Shown piece after piece: positions 43,052-51,088 of a DNA stretch of 64,000 nt. The DNA is from Silanimonas sp044377035. Lineage in GTDB: Bacteria; Pseudomonadota; Gammaproteobacteria; Xanthomonadales; Xanthomonadaceae. The stretch covers positions 1 to 64,000 of the forward strand of contig NZ_JBILJW010000008.1 of the NCBI RefSeq assembly GCF_044377035.1. The letters run 5' to 3'. The position numbers and the translations under genes are program-made. Below the pieces are notes generated by a model. It did not search any database, was not told the origin of the DNA, and was given only the letters and a program-made list of their open reading frames with translations. Each line of letters starts with the position of its first letter. Position 1 is the stretch's first letter.

Positions 43052-43819
43052 ATGGCCTTCTCACGGATCGCCTTCCTGGCGAGCCCCACGGCGGAAGCCG
43101 AGGCGGCCCGCCAGGCGCTTGAGGCCGCGCACGGCCCCTGCACCCCGGCCGACGCCGAGGTGATCGTGGCGCTCGGTGGCGATGGCTTCATGCTGCAAAC
43201 CCTGCACCGGCACGGCGGGTTGGGCATCCCGGTCTACGGGATGAAGCTCGGCACGGTCGGGTTCCTGATGAACCAGTACCGTGCCGACGGGCTGCTGGAG
43301 CGCCTCGCTTTCGCGCGCCACAACGTGCTCCGGCCTCTTGAAATGGAGGCCGTCACCGAAGGCGGGCAGACGATCACCTCGCTCGCCTACAACGAAGTCT
43401 CGCTGCTGCGGCAGACGCGCCAGACGGCGCACCTTCGCATCGCGGTGAATGGCCAGCGCAAGCTCGACGAACTGGTGTGCGACGGCATGCTGGTGGCAAC
43501 GCCGGCCGGCTCCACGGCCTACAACTACTCCGCGCACGGCCCCATCCTGCCGCTCGGCTCGGAGGTGATCGCCATGACGCCGATCGCCGCGTTCCGCCCA
43601 CGCCGTTGGCGCGGTGCGTTGCTGCGATCCGACGCCGAGATCGGGATCGAGGTGCTGGACGCGCTGAAGCGCCCGGTCAGCGCCACCGCCGATTCGCATG
43701 AGGTCCGCAACGTGGTCGAAGTGCGGATCCGCGAATCGCGCACGCACACCGTGAACCTGCTGTTCGACCCCGAGCACGACCTCGCGGACCGCATCCTCAA
43801 CGAGCAGTTCGAGAGCTGA
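43052..43819 (+). CDS. nadK: NAD kinase
   Basis: 255 residues. GGDG (42-45, in VALGGDGFML) is the ATP/NAD site; YNEVSLLRQ, DGMLVATPAGSTAYNYSAHGP and DSHEVRNV are the other conserved segments. It phosphorylates NAD to NADP. Downstream of the giant glutamate dehydrogenase and overlapping by one base the 5'-nucleotidase gene, which suggests a small cofactor-related operon. Confidence 0.94.
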   Translation: MAFSRIAFLASPTAEAEAARQALEAAHGPCTPADAEVIVALGGDGFMLQTLHRHGGLGIPVYGMKLGTVGFLMNQYRADGLLERLAFARHNVLRPLEMEAVTEGGQTITSLAYNEVSLLRQTRQTAHLRIAVNGQRKLDELVCDGMLVATPAGSTAYNYSAHGPILPLGSEVIAMTPIAAFRPRRWRGALLRSDAEIGIEVLDALKRPVSATADSHEVRNVVEVRIRESRTHTVNLLFDPEHDLADRILNEQFES

Positions 43820-44709
43820 TGCGTCCTCTGGTCGTCGCCATCACCGCGCGGGCGCTGTTCGACCTCGAGGACGGCCATGCGCTGTTTGAACGCGAGGGCC
43901 TCAAGGCCTATGCGGCCTACCAGCGCGAGCGTGAGGACCAACCGCTACAGCCGGGCATCGCCTTCCCGCTGGTGCGAAAGCTGCTGGCGCTGAACGCGCT
44001 GCTGCCAGCCGGCGTGCCGCCGGTCGAAGTGATCCTTCTGTCGCGAAATTCCGCCGACACCGGCCTGCGCATCTTCAACGCCATCGAGTATTACGGTCTC
44101 GGGATCGTGCGCGCGGTGTTCACCAGCGGCGCCGACACGCACCCCTACATCCAGCCGTTCGGCGCACAGCTGTTCCTCAGCGCGAACCCCGCCAGCGTGC
44201 GCAGCGCGCTGGAACATGGCGTGGCTGCGGCGACCATCCTGCCGACCGGCCTCCCGCCGGTGGACCGCCATCCGCAGTTGCGCATCGCCTTCGACGGCGA
44301 CGCCGTGATCTTCGGCGACGAGAGCGAACGCGTCTCGCAGGAGGAGGGGCTGCAGGCCTTCCACGACCATGAGACCGAACGCGCGCTGGAGCCGCTTTCC
44401 GGCGGCCCGTTCCGTGGGTTTCTTTCGGCGCTGCATACCTTGCAACAGGCCCTGCCGGCCGCCGATCCACCGATCCGCATCGCCCTGGTCACCGCGCGTT
44501 CGGCACCGGCGCACAAGCGAGTGATCCTCACGCTGCGCGAGTGGGGCATCCGCCTCGACGAGGCCTTGTTCCTCGGGGGACGCCCGAAAGGGCCATTCCT
44601 CGACACCTTCGGTGCCGATATCTTCTTTGACGATTCGATGCACAACATCGAAAGCGCGATGCAGCACGTGGCCACCGGCCACGTGCCTCACGGGGTCTCG
44701 AACGAGTAA
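43819..44709 (+). CDS. 5'-nucleotidase, NT5C1-like
   Basis: 296 residues. ALFDLEDGHALFE and LLSRNSADTGLRIFNAIEYYGL, FDGDAVIFGDESE with the HAD aspartates, LVTARSAPAHKRVI and DIFFDDSMHNI follow the cytosolic 5'-nucleotidase family (NT5C1A related), which hydrolyses nucleoside monophosphates such as AMP. Start ATG shares a base with the nadK stop. Converges on the MFS gene. Confidence 0.88.
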   Translation: MRPLVVAITARALFDLEDGHALFEREGLKAYAAYQREREDQPLQPGIAFPLVRKLLALNALLPAGVPPVEVILLSRNSADTGLRIFNAIEYYGLGIVRAVFTSGADTHPYIQPFGAQLFLSANPASVRSALEHGVAAATILPTGLPPVDRHPQLRIAFDGDAVIFGDESERVSQEEGLQAFHDHETERALEPLSGGPFRGFLSALHTLQQALPAADPPIRIALVTARSAPAHKRVILTLREWGIRLDEALFLGGRPKGPFLDTFGADIFFDDSMHNIESAMQHVATGHVPHGVSNE

Positions 44710-44720
44710 CGCCCCACGCG

Positions 44721-45893
44721 TCAGGGGGCCGCCGGCTTCGCTGCGTTGGGCCGTGGCTCCGTGCGCCGGAGCAAGTGCAATCCGAGGCCGGCCGCCGTGA
44801 GTGCCGCGCCCCCCAGGAAGGCCGCGACGCCACCCTGCCATTCCCACAGCACCGCCGCGAGCAGCGCGCCGACCACGCCACCGAGTCCGGACGAAAAGCC
44901 ATACAGCAGACCTTGGCCCGCGCTCGCTTCGTGGCCGGGGAACAGCGCCGCCATGCGCTGCATCAGGCAGGCATGGAAGAGCGCGAAACCGAGGGCATGC
45001 GTCAGTTGCGCCGCGACCATCAGGGCCATCGATGCCGGGAACAGCGCGACCACGATCCAGCGGGCGACGGTGAGCCCGAGGCACAGCGCCATCAATGCAT
45101 GGACACCGTGGCGGCGGATCAGGCCCGGGGCCCACCAGAACAGCACGATCTCAGCGAACACCCCGACCATCCAGAGCAGGCCGACCGCGAGACCGTCATG
45201 GCCGTTGGCCCGCAGGTGCAGGGTATAGAACACATAGAACGCACCGAAGCCGGCTTGAACCAGCAAGGCGAGCAGCAGCAGAGGCCGCGTGCCGGGACGG
45301 TTCCACAACTCGCGCATGGCGACGCGAACGGTCCCCGTTGCAGCGCCCGATCGTGCTTCATTCCGGAAGGGCCAGGCCGCCCAGACCATCAACGCGAACC
45401 AAGGCAACGTGGCCCACACGAACCAGGCTTCGCCCCAGGCATCGAGCAAGGCGCCGTAGCTCCCGGCAACAACAAGGAAGCCGACCGATCCCCACACGCG
45501 CAGTCGGCCATAGCCCTCGGTCTCGCCGGCGATGGCCCCGAGGGTCATGGCCTCGAACTGCGGCATCACTGCGTTGTAGAACGCGCCGAAAAACAGCATG
45601 GCAGCGAACAAGCCGGTGACGCTGGACACCGCGCCGAACGACGCGAAGCCCAGGCTGGCCAGCACGCAACCAGCCAAAAGCCAAAGGCCCGGCCGCGCGC
45701 TCTGCGCCACCATCCGCGACCACAGCGGGGGTGCCACGATGCGCGACGCGTACCACAGGCCCAGCATGCCGCCCGCTACGAGACCGCTGAAGCCGAGGTG
45801 GTCGACGAACCGCGCCACATAGGGCGTGTACGCGCCGAGAGCCGCGTAGAAACAGAAGTAGAAGACAGCGTAGCGACGGAGCGGGGAGGGCAT
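44721..45893 (-). CDS. MFS transporter, phenylpropionate permease-like
   Basis: 390 residues, 12 predicted membrane spans. The start MPSPLRRYAVFYFCFYAALGAYTPY and motifs such as LGLWYASRIVAPPLWSRMV and YGRLRVWGSVGFLV fit the MFS_1-like / HcaT family. Substrate unknown. Divergent from arsR: the 113-base gap holds both promoters, and the arsR operator lies at its arsR end. Confidence 0.85.
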   Translation of the reverse strand: MPSPLRRYAVFYFCFYAALGAYTPYVARFVDHLGFSGLVAGGMLGLWYASRIVAPPLWSRMVAQSARPGLWLLAGCVLASLGFASFGAVSSVTGLFAAMLFFGAFYNAVMPQFEAMTLGAIAGETEGYGRLRVWGSVGFLVVAGSYGALLDAWGEAWFVWATLPWFALMVWAAWPFRNEARSGAATGTVRVAMRELWNRPGTRPLLLLALLVQAGFGAFYVFYTLHLRANGHDGLAVGLLWMVGVFAEIVLFWWAPGLIRRHGVHALMALCLGLTVARWIVVALFPASMALMVAAQLTHALGFALFHACLMQRMAALFPGHEASAGQGLLYGFSSGLGGVVGALLAAVLWEWQGGVAAFLGGAALTAAGLGLHLLRRTEPRPNAAKPAAP

Positions 45894-45987
45894 GGGCGGC
45901 GGGAGGACGACGGCCCGAGGATGATCGCACCGTCGGCCCTGCCGAGGCGCCACCTTCGGTCCCAACCGCTATTCGGGCTTGAATTGA

Positions 45988-46005
45988 ATTCCATAGTTCT
46001 GGAAT
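45988..46005 (+). promoter_or_regulatory. Probable ArsR operator
   Basis: A perfect inverted repeat ATTCCA-N6-TGGAAT whose right arm ends one base before the arsR ATG. A CATAGT hexamer inside it (45992-45997) could be the -10 element, which would make the arsR mRNA nearly leaderless. Position and symmetry suit a homodimeric ArsR repressor. Confidence 0.6.
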
Positions 46006-46006
46006 C

Positions 46007-46354
46007 ATGGAACCAATGAAAGCCCCCGCCGCCCTCGAAACCCTGGACGCATTGGCCCATGCCACGAGGCTGGCTGCCTTCCGCGCGCTTGTCGTGGCCG
46101 GTGCCGACGGCTTGGCGGTCGGCGAACTGCGCGAGGCATTGCGCGTGCCACCCGCCACGCTGACGGCGCACCTCAACGTACTGCGGGCCGCGAAGCTCGT
46201 GATCGACCGCCGCGAGGGGCGGAGCATCGTGGTTCGCGCCAACTTCGCGCGGATGAACGACCTGGTCGCCTACCTCACCGAGAACTGCTGCGCCGGTGCC
46301 ACCTCGTGTGGTCCCGGTGTGATCTGCCCACCTGCCCCGAGATCGTCCCCATGA
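46007..46354 (+). CDS. arsR: ArsR-family arsenic-responsive repressor
   Basis: 115 residues, winged helix: TRLAAFRALV, LAVGELREAL, PPATLTAHLNVLRAAKLV (recognition helix), DRREGRSIVVRAN (wing). The usual metal motif in the recognition helix (ELCVCDL) is absent; instead Cys94, Cys95 and Cys101 lie in the C-terminal ENCCAGATSCG, nearly the positions known for the Acidithiobacillus ArsR trivalent-arsenic site. It should repress the ars genes until arsenite binds. Stop overlaps arsC (ATGA). Confidence 0.9.
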   Translation: MEPMKAPAALETLDALAHATRLAAFRALVVAGADGLAVGELREALRVPPATLTAHLNVLRAAKLVIDRREGRSIVVRANFARMNDLVAYLTENCCAGATSCGPGVICPPAPRSSP

Positions 46355-46737
46355 AGAAGCGCGTGCTGTTCGTCTGCGTCGAAAACGCCAATCGCAGCCA
46401 GATGGCCGAGGCGTTCGCCCACATCCATGGCGGTGACGCCGTGGAGGCCCTGAGCGCCGGCTCGAAGCCTTCGGGCGTCATCAACCCGAAAGCCATCCGC
46501 TTCATGGCCGAGCTGGGCTACGACCTCGCCAGCCACGATTCGAAATCACTCGACGAGATCGACGGCGAGTTCGATGCGGTGATCACCATGGGCTGCGGCG
46601 ACAACTGCCCGTGGATCCCCGCCAAGCGCCGCGAGGACTGGGGCTTGCCCGATCCGAAACACATGGACGACCCGGAGTACCGCGTGGTCCGCGACGAGAT
46701 CTCGGCGCGGGTGAAAGCGCTGCTGGATTCGCTGTGA
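46351..46737 (+). CDS. arsC: Arsenate reductase, low-molecular-weight phosphatase type
   Basis: 128 residues. The P-loop CVENANR (Cys9 to Arg15, CX5R) binds arsenate; Cys82 and Cys86 in MGCGDNCPW can relay the disulfide; GLPDPK supplies the general acid Asp. It reduces arsenate to arsenite. Coupled to arsR in front and to the aquaglyceroporin behind (GTGA overlap). Confidence 0.93.
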   Translation: MKKRVLFVCVENANRSQMAEAFAHIHGGDAVEALSAGSKPSGVINPKAIRFMAELGYDLASHDSKSLDEIDGEFDAVITMGCGDNCPWIPAKRREDWGLPDPKHMDDPEYRVVRDEISARVKALLDSL

Positions 46738-47405
46738 ACCTGCTCGATCAACGGCTACTGGCCGAGGGCCTCGGAACGGCGCTGCTGCTCGCGACGGTCG
46801 TCGGCTCCGGGGTGATGGGCGTGGCGCTCGCCGACGGCAACGACGCCGTGGCGTTGCTGGCGAATGCCGGAGCGACGGCGGGGATGCTGTACGTGTTGAT
46901 CACGATCCTCGGGCCGATCTCGGGGGCGCACTTCAACCCTGCGGTGACCCTGGTGATGGCGATGCGCGGCGAGATCGGCGCACGACAGGCCGCGGCCTAT
47001 GTGTCCGTCCAGCTGCTTGGTGCGCTCGCCGGCGTAGTGCTCGCCCACGCGATGTTCGATCTCGACCTGTTGCAGCCGGGAACGCGCGTGCGCACCGGCG
47101 CATCGCAATGGTTGAGCGAAGGCGTGGCCACCTTCGGCCTGCTGCTCACCGTCCTCATTGGGGCGAAGCATCGCGCCGCGGCGCTGCCGGCACTCGTGGC
47201 GGCCTACATCTTCGCTGCGTACTGGTTCACGTCGAGCACGTCCTTCGCCAATCCCGCGGTCACCGTGGCACGCGGCTTCACCCAGACTTTCGCCGGCATC
47301 CGCCTGCAGGATGTCCTCGGATTCGTGCTCGCGCAGGGCGCGGGCGTGATCGCCGCTGTGGCGATCGCGCGCGCGCTCGGCGTCAAGGAACCGCGGCCCA
47401 CTTGA
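46734..47405 (+). CDS. aqpS: MIP-family channel, probable arsenite aquaglyceroporin (AqpS-like)
   Basis: 223 residues with six membrane spans and the two NPA loops: SGAHFNPAVTL and SFANPAVTVARGF. GTG start overlaps the arsC stop. In Sinorhizobium a channel of this kind replaces the ArsB pump: arsenite made inside by ArsC leaves down its gradient. The gene order arsR-arsC-channel here supports the same role. No arsB, acr3 or arsA is in the window. Confidence 0.87.
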   Translation: MNLLDQRLLAEGLGTALLLATVVGSGVMGVALADGNDAVALLANAGATAGMLYVLITILGPISGAHFNPAVTLVMAMRGEIGARQAAAYVSVQLLGALAGVVLAHAMFDLDLLQPGTRVRTGASQWLSEGVATFGLLLTVLIGAKHRAAALPALVAAYIFAAYWFTSSTSFANPAVTVARGFTQTFAGIRLQDVLGFVLAQGAGVIAAVAIARALGVKEPRPT

Positions 47406-47471
47406 GTGCTTGGCAGGATGGGGTGCGGAAGCGAAACTAGAGCCCCCACGTTTCCGCGACACACCCAGCCG

Positions 47472-48371
47472 ATGCCTCTCCAGGCCTTTGCCCAACGCCT
47501 CGTCCAGTCGGCGCTGTTCCAGCGCGTCATCACCGGGGTCATCCTGTTCGCGGCGGTTCTTGTCGGCGTGGAAACCGACAAGGCGATGGTGGCCGCACAC
47601 GGCGACCTCCTGCATGCGCTCGACCGCATCGTGTTGGCGATCTTCTGCGCGGAGATCGTGCTCAAGATGGTCGCCCTCTCGCCGAAGCCATGGCACTACT
47701 TCCGCGACCCGTGGAACGTGTTCGACTTCGCCATCGTCGTGGCCTGCCTGCTGCCGCTCGGATCGCAATCGGCCACCGTCCTGCGGCTGCTTCGCCTCCT
47801 GCGCGTGCTGCGCCTCGTGCACGCCTTGCCGCGACTGCAGATCCTGGTCGGAACCCTGCTGAAGTCCCTGCCCAGCATGGGATACGTGGGGCTGTTCCTC
47901 GCCATGCACTTCTACGTTTATGGCGTGGCCGCGGTGTTCCTGTTCGGCGACAACGACCCGGTGCACTTCGGATCGCTGCCTTTGGCCGTCCTCACTCTCT
48001 TCATCGTGGTGACCGGCGAGAACTGGTCGACGACGCTGTACACCCAGATGTACGGCTGCGAGCGCTTCGGTTACGACGGCATGGAGGCGCTCTGCACCGC
48101 CTCGAACGCACAGCCCGTGCTCGCTTCGTTGTTCTTCGTATCGTTCATCGTGCTGGGCACCATGGTGATCCTCAACCTCGTCATCGGCGTGGTGATGAAC
48201 TCGATGCAGGAAGCGCAAATCGAGAACGAGCGCATGGACGAGGCGAACCGTGGCGGCGACGAGCACCATCCCAGCCTTGAGCACGAGCTTTTCGAACTGC
48301 GCCAGTCGATGGCCGCCACCTTGGAGCGGATGGAACGGCTCACCGAGCGGGCGAAGGCGGAAGAGCGCTGA
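47472..48371 (+). CDS. Voltage-gated-type cation channel (one-domain, NaChBac-like)
   Basis: 299 residues, ATG at 47472. S1-S4 voltage sensor with Arg every third residue in S4 (RLLRLLRVLRLVHALPRLQ), then S5, pore helix and filter FIVVTGENWSTTLY, an outer loop with two Cys (YGCERF, EALCTAS), S6 (VLGTMVILNLVIGVVMNSM) and a C-terminal coiled coil (about 245-299). Length and layout match bacterial tetrameric sodium channels. The filter has TGENW instead of the TLESW of NaChBac. It may read through from the ars operon (66-base gap), but no functional link is evident. Confidence 0.85.
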   Translation: MPLQAFAQRLVQSALFQRVITGVILFAAVLVGVETDKAMVAAHGDLLHALDRIVLAIFCAEIVLKMVALSPKPWHYFRDPWNVFDFAIVVACLLPLGSQSATVLRLLRLLRVLRLVHALPRLQILVGTLLKSLPSMGYVGLFLAMHFYVYGVAAVFLFGDNDPVHFGSLPLAVLTLFIVVTGENWSTTLYTQMYGCERFGYDGMEALCTASNAQPVLASLFFVSFIVLGTMVILNLVIGVVMNSMQEAQIENERMDEANRGGDEHHPSLEHELFELRQSMAATLERMERLTERAKAEER

Positions 48372-48411
48372 GCCCGAAGCCCTGCATCGGGGCCACGTGG
48401 GAATCGCGGGT

Positions 48412-50550
48412 TCAGGGCAGCCGGGCGATCGCGTTGAAGTCGAGAGGGCGATGGAAGAGGAAGCCCTGGAACTCCGGCGCCCCCAGTTCCACCAGCCGCG
48501 CGAACTGGCCCTCGGTTTCGACCCCTTCGGCCACCACCTGCATGTCGAGGGCCGAGCACAGGTCGACAACCCCAGCGATGAGCCGGGCTGCGCGCGCGTC
48601 CTCGACGACATCCTTCACGAAACTGCGGTCGAGCTTCACTTTGTGGAAGGGCAGGGTCTGGAGGTAGCTCAGGGACGAGTACCCCGTGCCGAAATCATCG
48701 AGCGCCAGGGTGAATCCTTCGCTGCGCAGCTGGGTGAGTAGCCGGTGGGCACTTTCGATGTCCTGCACCAGGCCGCTCTCAGTCACTTCGAGTTCGATGT
48801 CTTCAGGGCTGGCGCCTCCGGCCGCCAGCTCGGAGAGCAGGATCTCGCCGAGCATCGGGTCCTGCAGTTGCTTCGCCGCCAGGTTGACGCTGACCAAGGC
48901 GGGCCGCCCGGATCGACGCAGTTGCGCCGCCAGCGTGACCGCGGCGCGGATGGCCGACCGACCGATGCGATCGATGAGACCGTTGTCTTCCGCCAGGGGG
49001 ATGAACTGCACCGGGCTGACCCAGCCCAGTTCCGGGGAGTGCCAACGCACCAGCACTTCGTACCCGACGATCCGACGTTCGGCATCGACGCGGGGCTGGG
49101 CCACGAAGCGGAAATCTTCGCGATCGCAGGCGCGACGCAGCAGGCTGACCATCGTGAGGCGCTGCAGGCCATGCTCATCGAGGCTGGGCTCGTAGGCCTC
49201 CAAGCGCGCCCGTCCGCGGCGCTTGGCGTAGCGCAGCGCGGTTCCGGCGTTGAGCACGAGCACCTCCGCCGACTCACCGTCCTCGGGATACACCGCGAGG
49301 CCGGCGCTGGCGGTGAGTGACAGGGACGTGCCCGCCACCGCCAAGGGCTCGGCCAGCGCGGCGAGCAGGGCCCGTCCCACGGAGAATCCTTGCTGGGCAT
49401 CCTGACCGGGCGGGCCAATGGCCAGCAGTTCGTCGCCGCCCCAGCGCGCCAGCAGCCAACCGGCCGGCATGACGCCCAGCGCGCGTTCGGAACATTGCGT
49501 CAGCACGCCGTCCGCCTCGCGGGCGCCGAGCCCGTCGTTCACGACCTTGAATTCATCGAGGTTGAGCCAGAGCGTCGGCACCGGTCGGTCGCCAGCCTCG
49601 GCGATCCGCGCCAGAAGGGCTTCCATGGCCGCCGCCCGGTTGATGAGGCCGGTCAGCGCGTCGATGCGTGATGCCGTCGCCAGCTCGATCTCCAGGCGCT
49701 TCGCCTCGCGAAGGTCCTTGATCGACACGATCCACTGCGCGGATCGCTGGCCGGATCCCGGGAGCATGGTCGCGGAGACGTCGACCGGAATGCTGGCGCC
49801 CGGCAGCTGCAACCGGCAATCCGGCACCCACAAGTGGGTCGCGCCCGCGCCCTCGCGGGCGAAGGCCTCGACGAGCGCCGGAATAGCATGGGCGATCGCG
49901 ACGCGCCGCGCCGAATCATGGGTGAATCCCGAAAGGGCGTGGAACGCCGCGTTGGATTCGAGCAAACGCCAGGATCCGTCGCACAGGACCAGCGCGTCGC
50001 GCGAGTTGGCGAACGCGTGGCCAAGGACACGAAGGGACTCGTCCTGTTCGCGCTGGCGGGTGATGTCCTTGGTGGTGCCGACCATGCGGCGGGCGATGCC
50101 GGACGCATCGCGTTCGATGACCCGGCCGCGGCTGCGGCGCCATGACTGGCCGTCGCGCAGCCGGTACTGCATGTCGTACTCGGCCGAACTGCCGGCAAGG
50201 TGGAGCCGCCATGCCAGCACGACCGATTCAACATCGGCCGGATGGATCGCATCCAGTACGTCGATCAGGAGGGCCGAGGCCTCCTGGGGCGGCGCATCGA
50301 GGGCGACGTAGCGGGCACTGCGCACGAGATCGGTCTCGGCGTCCCACTCCCAGATCGATTCACCGCTTGCCCACAGCGCGAGCTCGAGCCGCCGCTGCGA
50401 ACGCTCAGACGCCTGCAGCGCCTCGAACAAGGCCAGGCTCTTGCCCTCGAGAAGCCGTTCGGCCTCCTTGCGCGCAGCGCGCTCCCGCGCCAGACGGCGC
50501 TCGAGCAATTCATCCGCCTTGCTGGCGTCCTCAGGGAAGGGGACGGACAT
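48412..50550 (-). CDS. PAS-PAS-GGDEF-EAL protein, H-NOX partner
   Basis: 712 residues: N-terminal coiled coil (9-55), PAS (about 60-165, ending MVGTTKDITR), second PAS (172-285), GGDEF (290-450) and EAL (465-712). The cyclase signature is GGDEL (371-375) with no RxxD inhibitory site upstream. The EAL signature is EVL (498-500), while NLAAKQLQ, EVTESG and DDFGTGYSSLSYL remain intact. It may make or break cyclic-di-GMP, or both. The ATG lies 20 bases inside the H-NOX gene, so the two are made together; NO-bound H-NOX probably controls it. Confidence 0.9.
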   Translation of the reverse strand: MSVPFPEDASKADELLERRLARERAARKEAERLLEGKSLALFEALQASERSQRRLELALWASGESIWEWDAETDLVRSARYVALDAPPQEASALLIDVLDAIHPADVESVVLAWRLHLAGSSAEYDMQYRLRDGQSWRRSRGRVIERDASGIARRMVGTTKDITRQREQDESLRVLGHAFANSRDALVLCDGSWRLLESNAAFHALSGFTHDSARRVAIAHAIPALVEAFAREGAGATHLWVPDCRLQLPGASIPVDVSATMLPGSGQRSAQWIVSIKDLREAKRLEIELATASRIDALTGLINRAAAMEALLARIAEAGDRPVPTLWLNLDEFKVVNDGLGAREADGVLTQCSERALGVMPAGWLLARWGGDELLAIGPPGQDAQQGFSVGRALLAALAEPLAVAGTSLSLTASAGLAVYPEDGESAEVLVLNAGTALRYAKRRGRARLEAYEPSLDEHGLQRLTMVSLLRRACDREDFRFVAQPRVDAERRIVGYEVLVRWHSPELGWVSPVQFIPLAEDNGLIDRIGRSAIRAAVTLAAQLRRSGRPALVSVNLAAKQLQDPMLGEILLSELAAGGASPEDIELEVTESGLVQDIESAHRLLTQLRSEGFTLALDDFGTGYSSLSYLQTLPFHKVKLDRSFVKDVVEDARAARLIAGVVDLCSALDMQVVAEGVETEGQFARLVELGAPEFQGFLFHRPLDFNAIARLP

Positions 50551-51076
50551 GGAACACCGAAACCGGGCGGCCTTCGTACGTTCCGTGTTCCCAATCCACC
50601 TGCAGCGACTCGCCGAAATGCCGGATGGCGCCGACGATGAGTCCCTGGGCCAGTGCTTCCATGCCACGCGGCGACTCGTACGCCAGATGGAGCGTGTCGC
50701 CTTCGCGGGACATCACGTGGAAGCGCGGCAAGCGCGCTTCCGGATAGAGCTTTCGCACGGCGACGTGGATATCGCCATCCAACTGGCAGAGCAAATCAAT
50801 GGTGCCGCGCCGTCCATCGATCAGGGACGCGTAGCCTTGGGTGAAGCGGCCGAAGAGATGCTCGCCGAAGGCCTGCACCAGCGCCCCGGCGGGAAGGCCG
50901 GTCTGCTCGGACAACGCGACCACGAGGGCAACGATCTCCTCGTGCGGGTAGTAACCCACGGCGGTGTAGGCGCCCTGGTTGGCCGGCGCCGCTTGTTCGA
51001 TGATCCGATCGAGCACCTCGGGCGAGAAGCGCTCTTCCACCATTTCCATGAATTCGGTGAACACGATCCCAAGCAT
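50531..51076 (-). CDS. H-NOX heme nitric oxide sensor
   Basis: 181 residues, a stand-alone H-NOX domain. FTEFMEMVEERF starts the fold, His104 in LDGDIHVAV is the proximal heme ligand position, YPEARLPRF follows, and Y133-x-S135-x-R137 is the YxSxR heme-propionate motif. A strong GAGGAGG ribosome site precedes the ATG. Such domains bind NO through ferrous heme and regulate a neighbouring kinase or diguanylate cyclase; the overlapping PAS-GGDEF-EAL gene is the obvious partner. Confidence 0.92.
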   Translation of the reverse strand: MLGIVFTEFMEMVEERFSPEVLDRIIEQAAPANQGAYTAVGYYPHEEIVALVVALSEQTGLPAGALVQAFGEHLFGRFTQGYASLIDGRRGTIDLLCQLDGDIHVAVRKLYPEARLPRFHVMSREGDTLHLAYESPRGMEALAQGLIVGAIRHFGESLQVDWEHGTYEGRPVSVFHVRPLP

Positions 51077-51088
51077 CGACGCGCCTCC

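Noticed and set aside
38154..43064. Open antisense frame of more than 1600 codons opposite the glutamate dehydrogenase
   Set aside because: It mirrors a real gene in GC-rich DNA; its translation is rich in Arg, His, Gln and Val without domains, as expected for a shadow frame.
45119..46019. Plus-strand frame reaching arsR, considered as an N-terminal extension or extra gene
   Set aside because: It is antisense to the MFS transporter and its composition (Gln, His, Arg runs) is that of a shadow.
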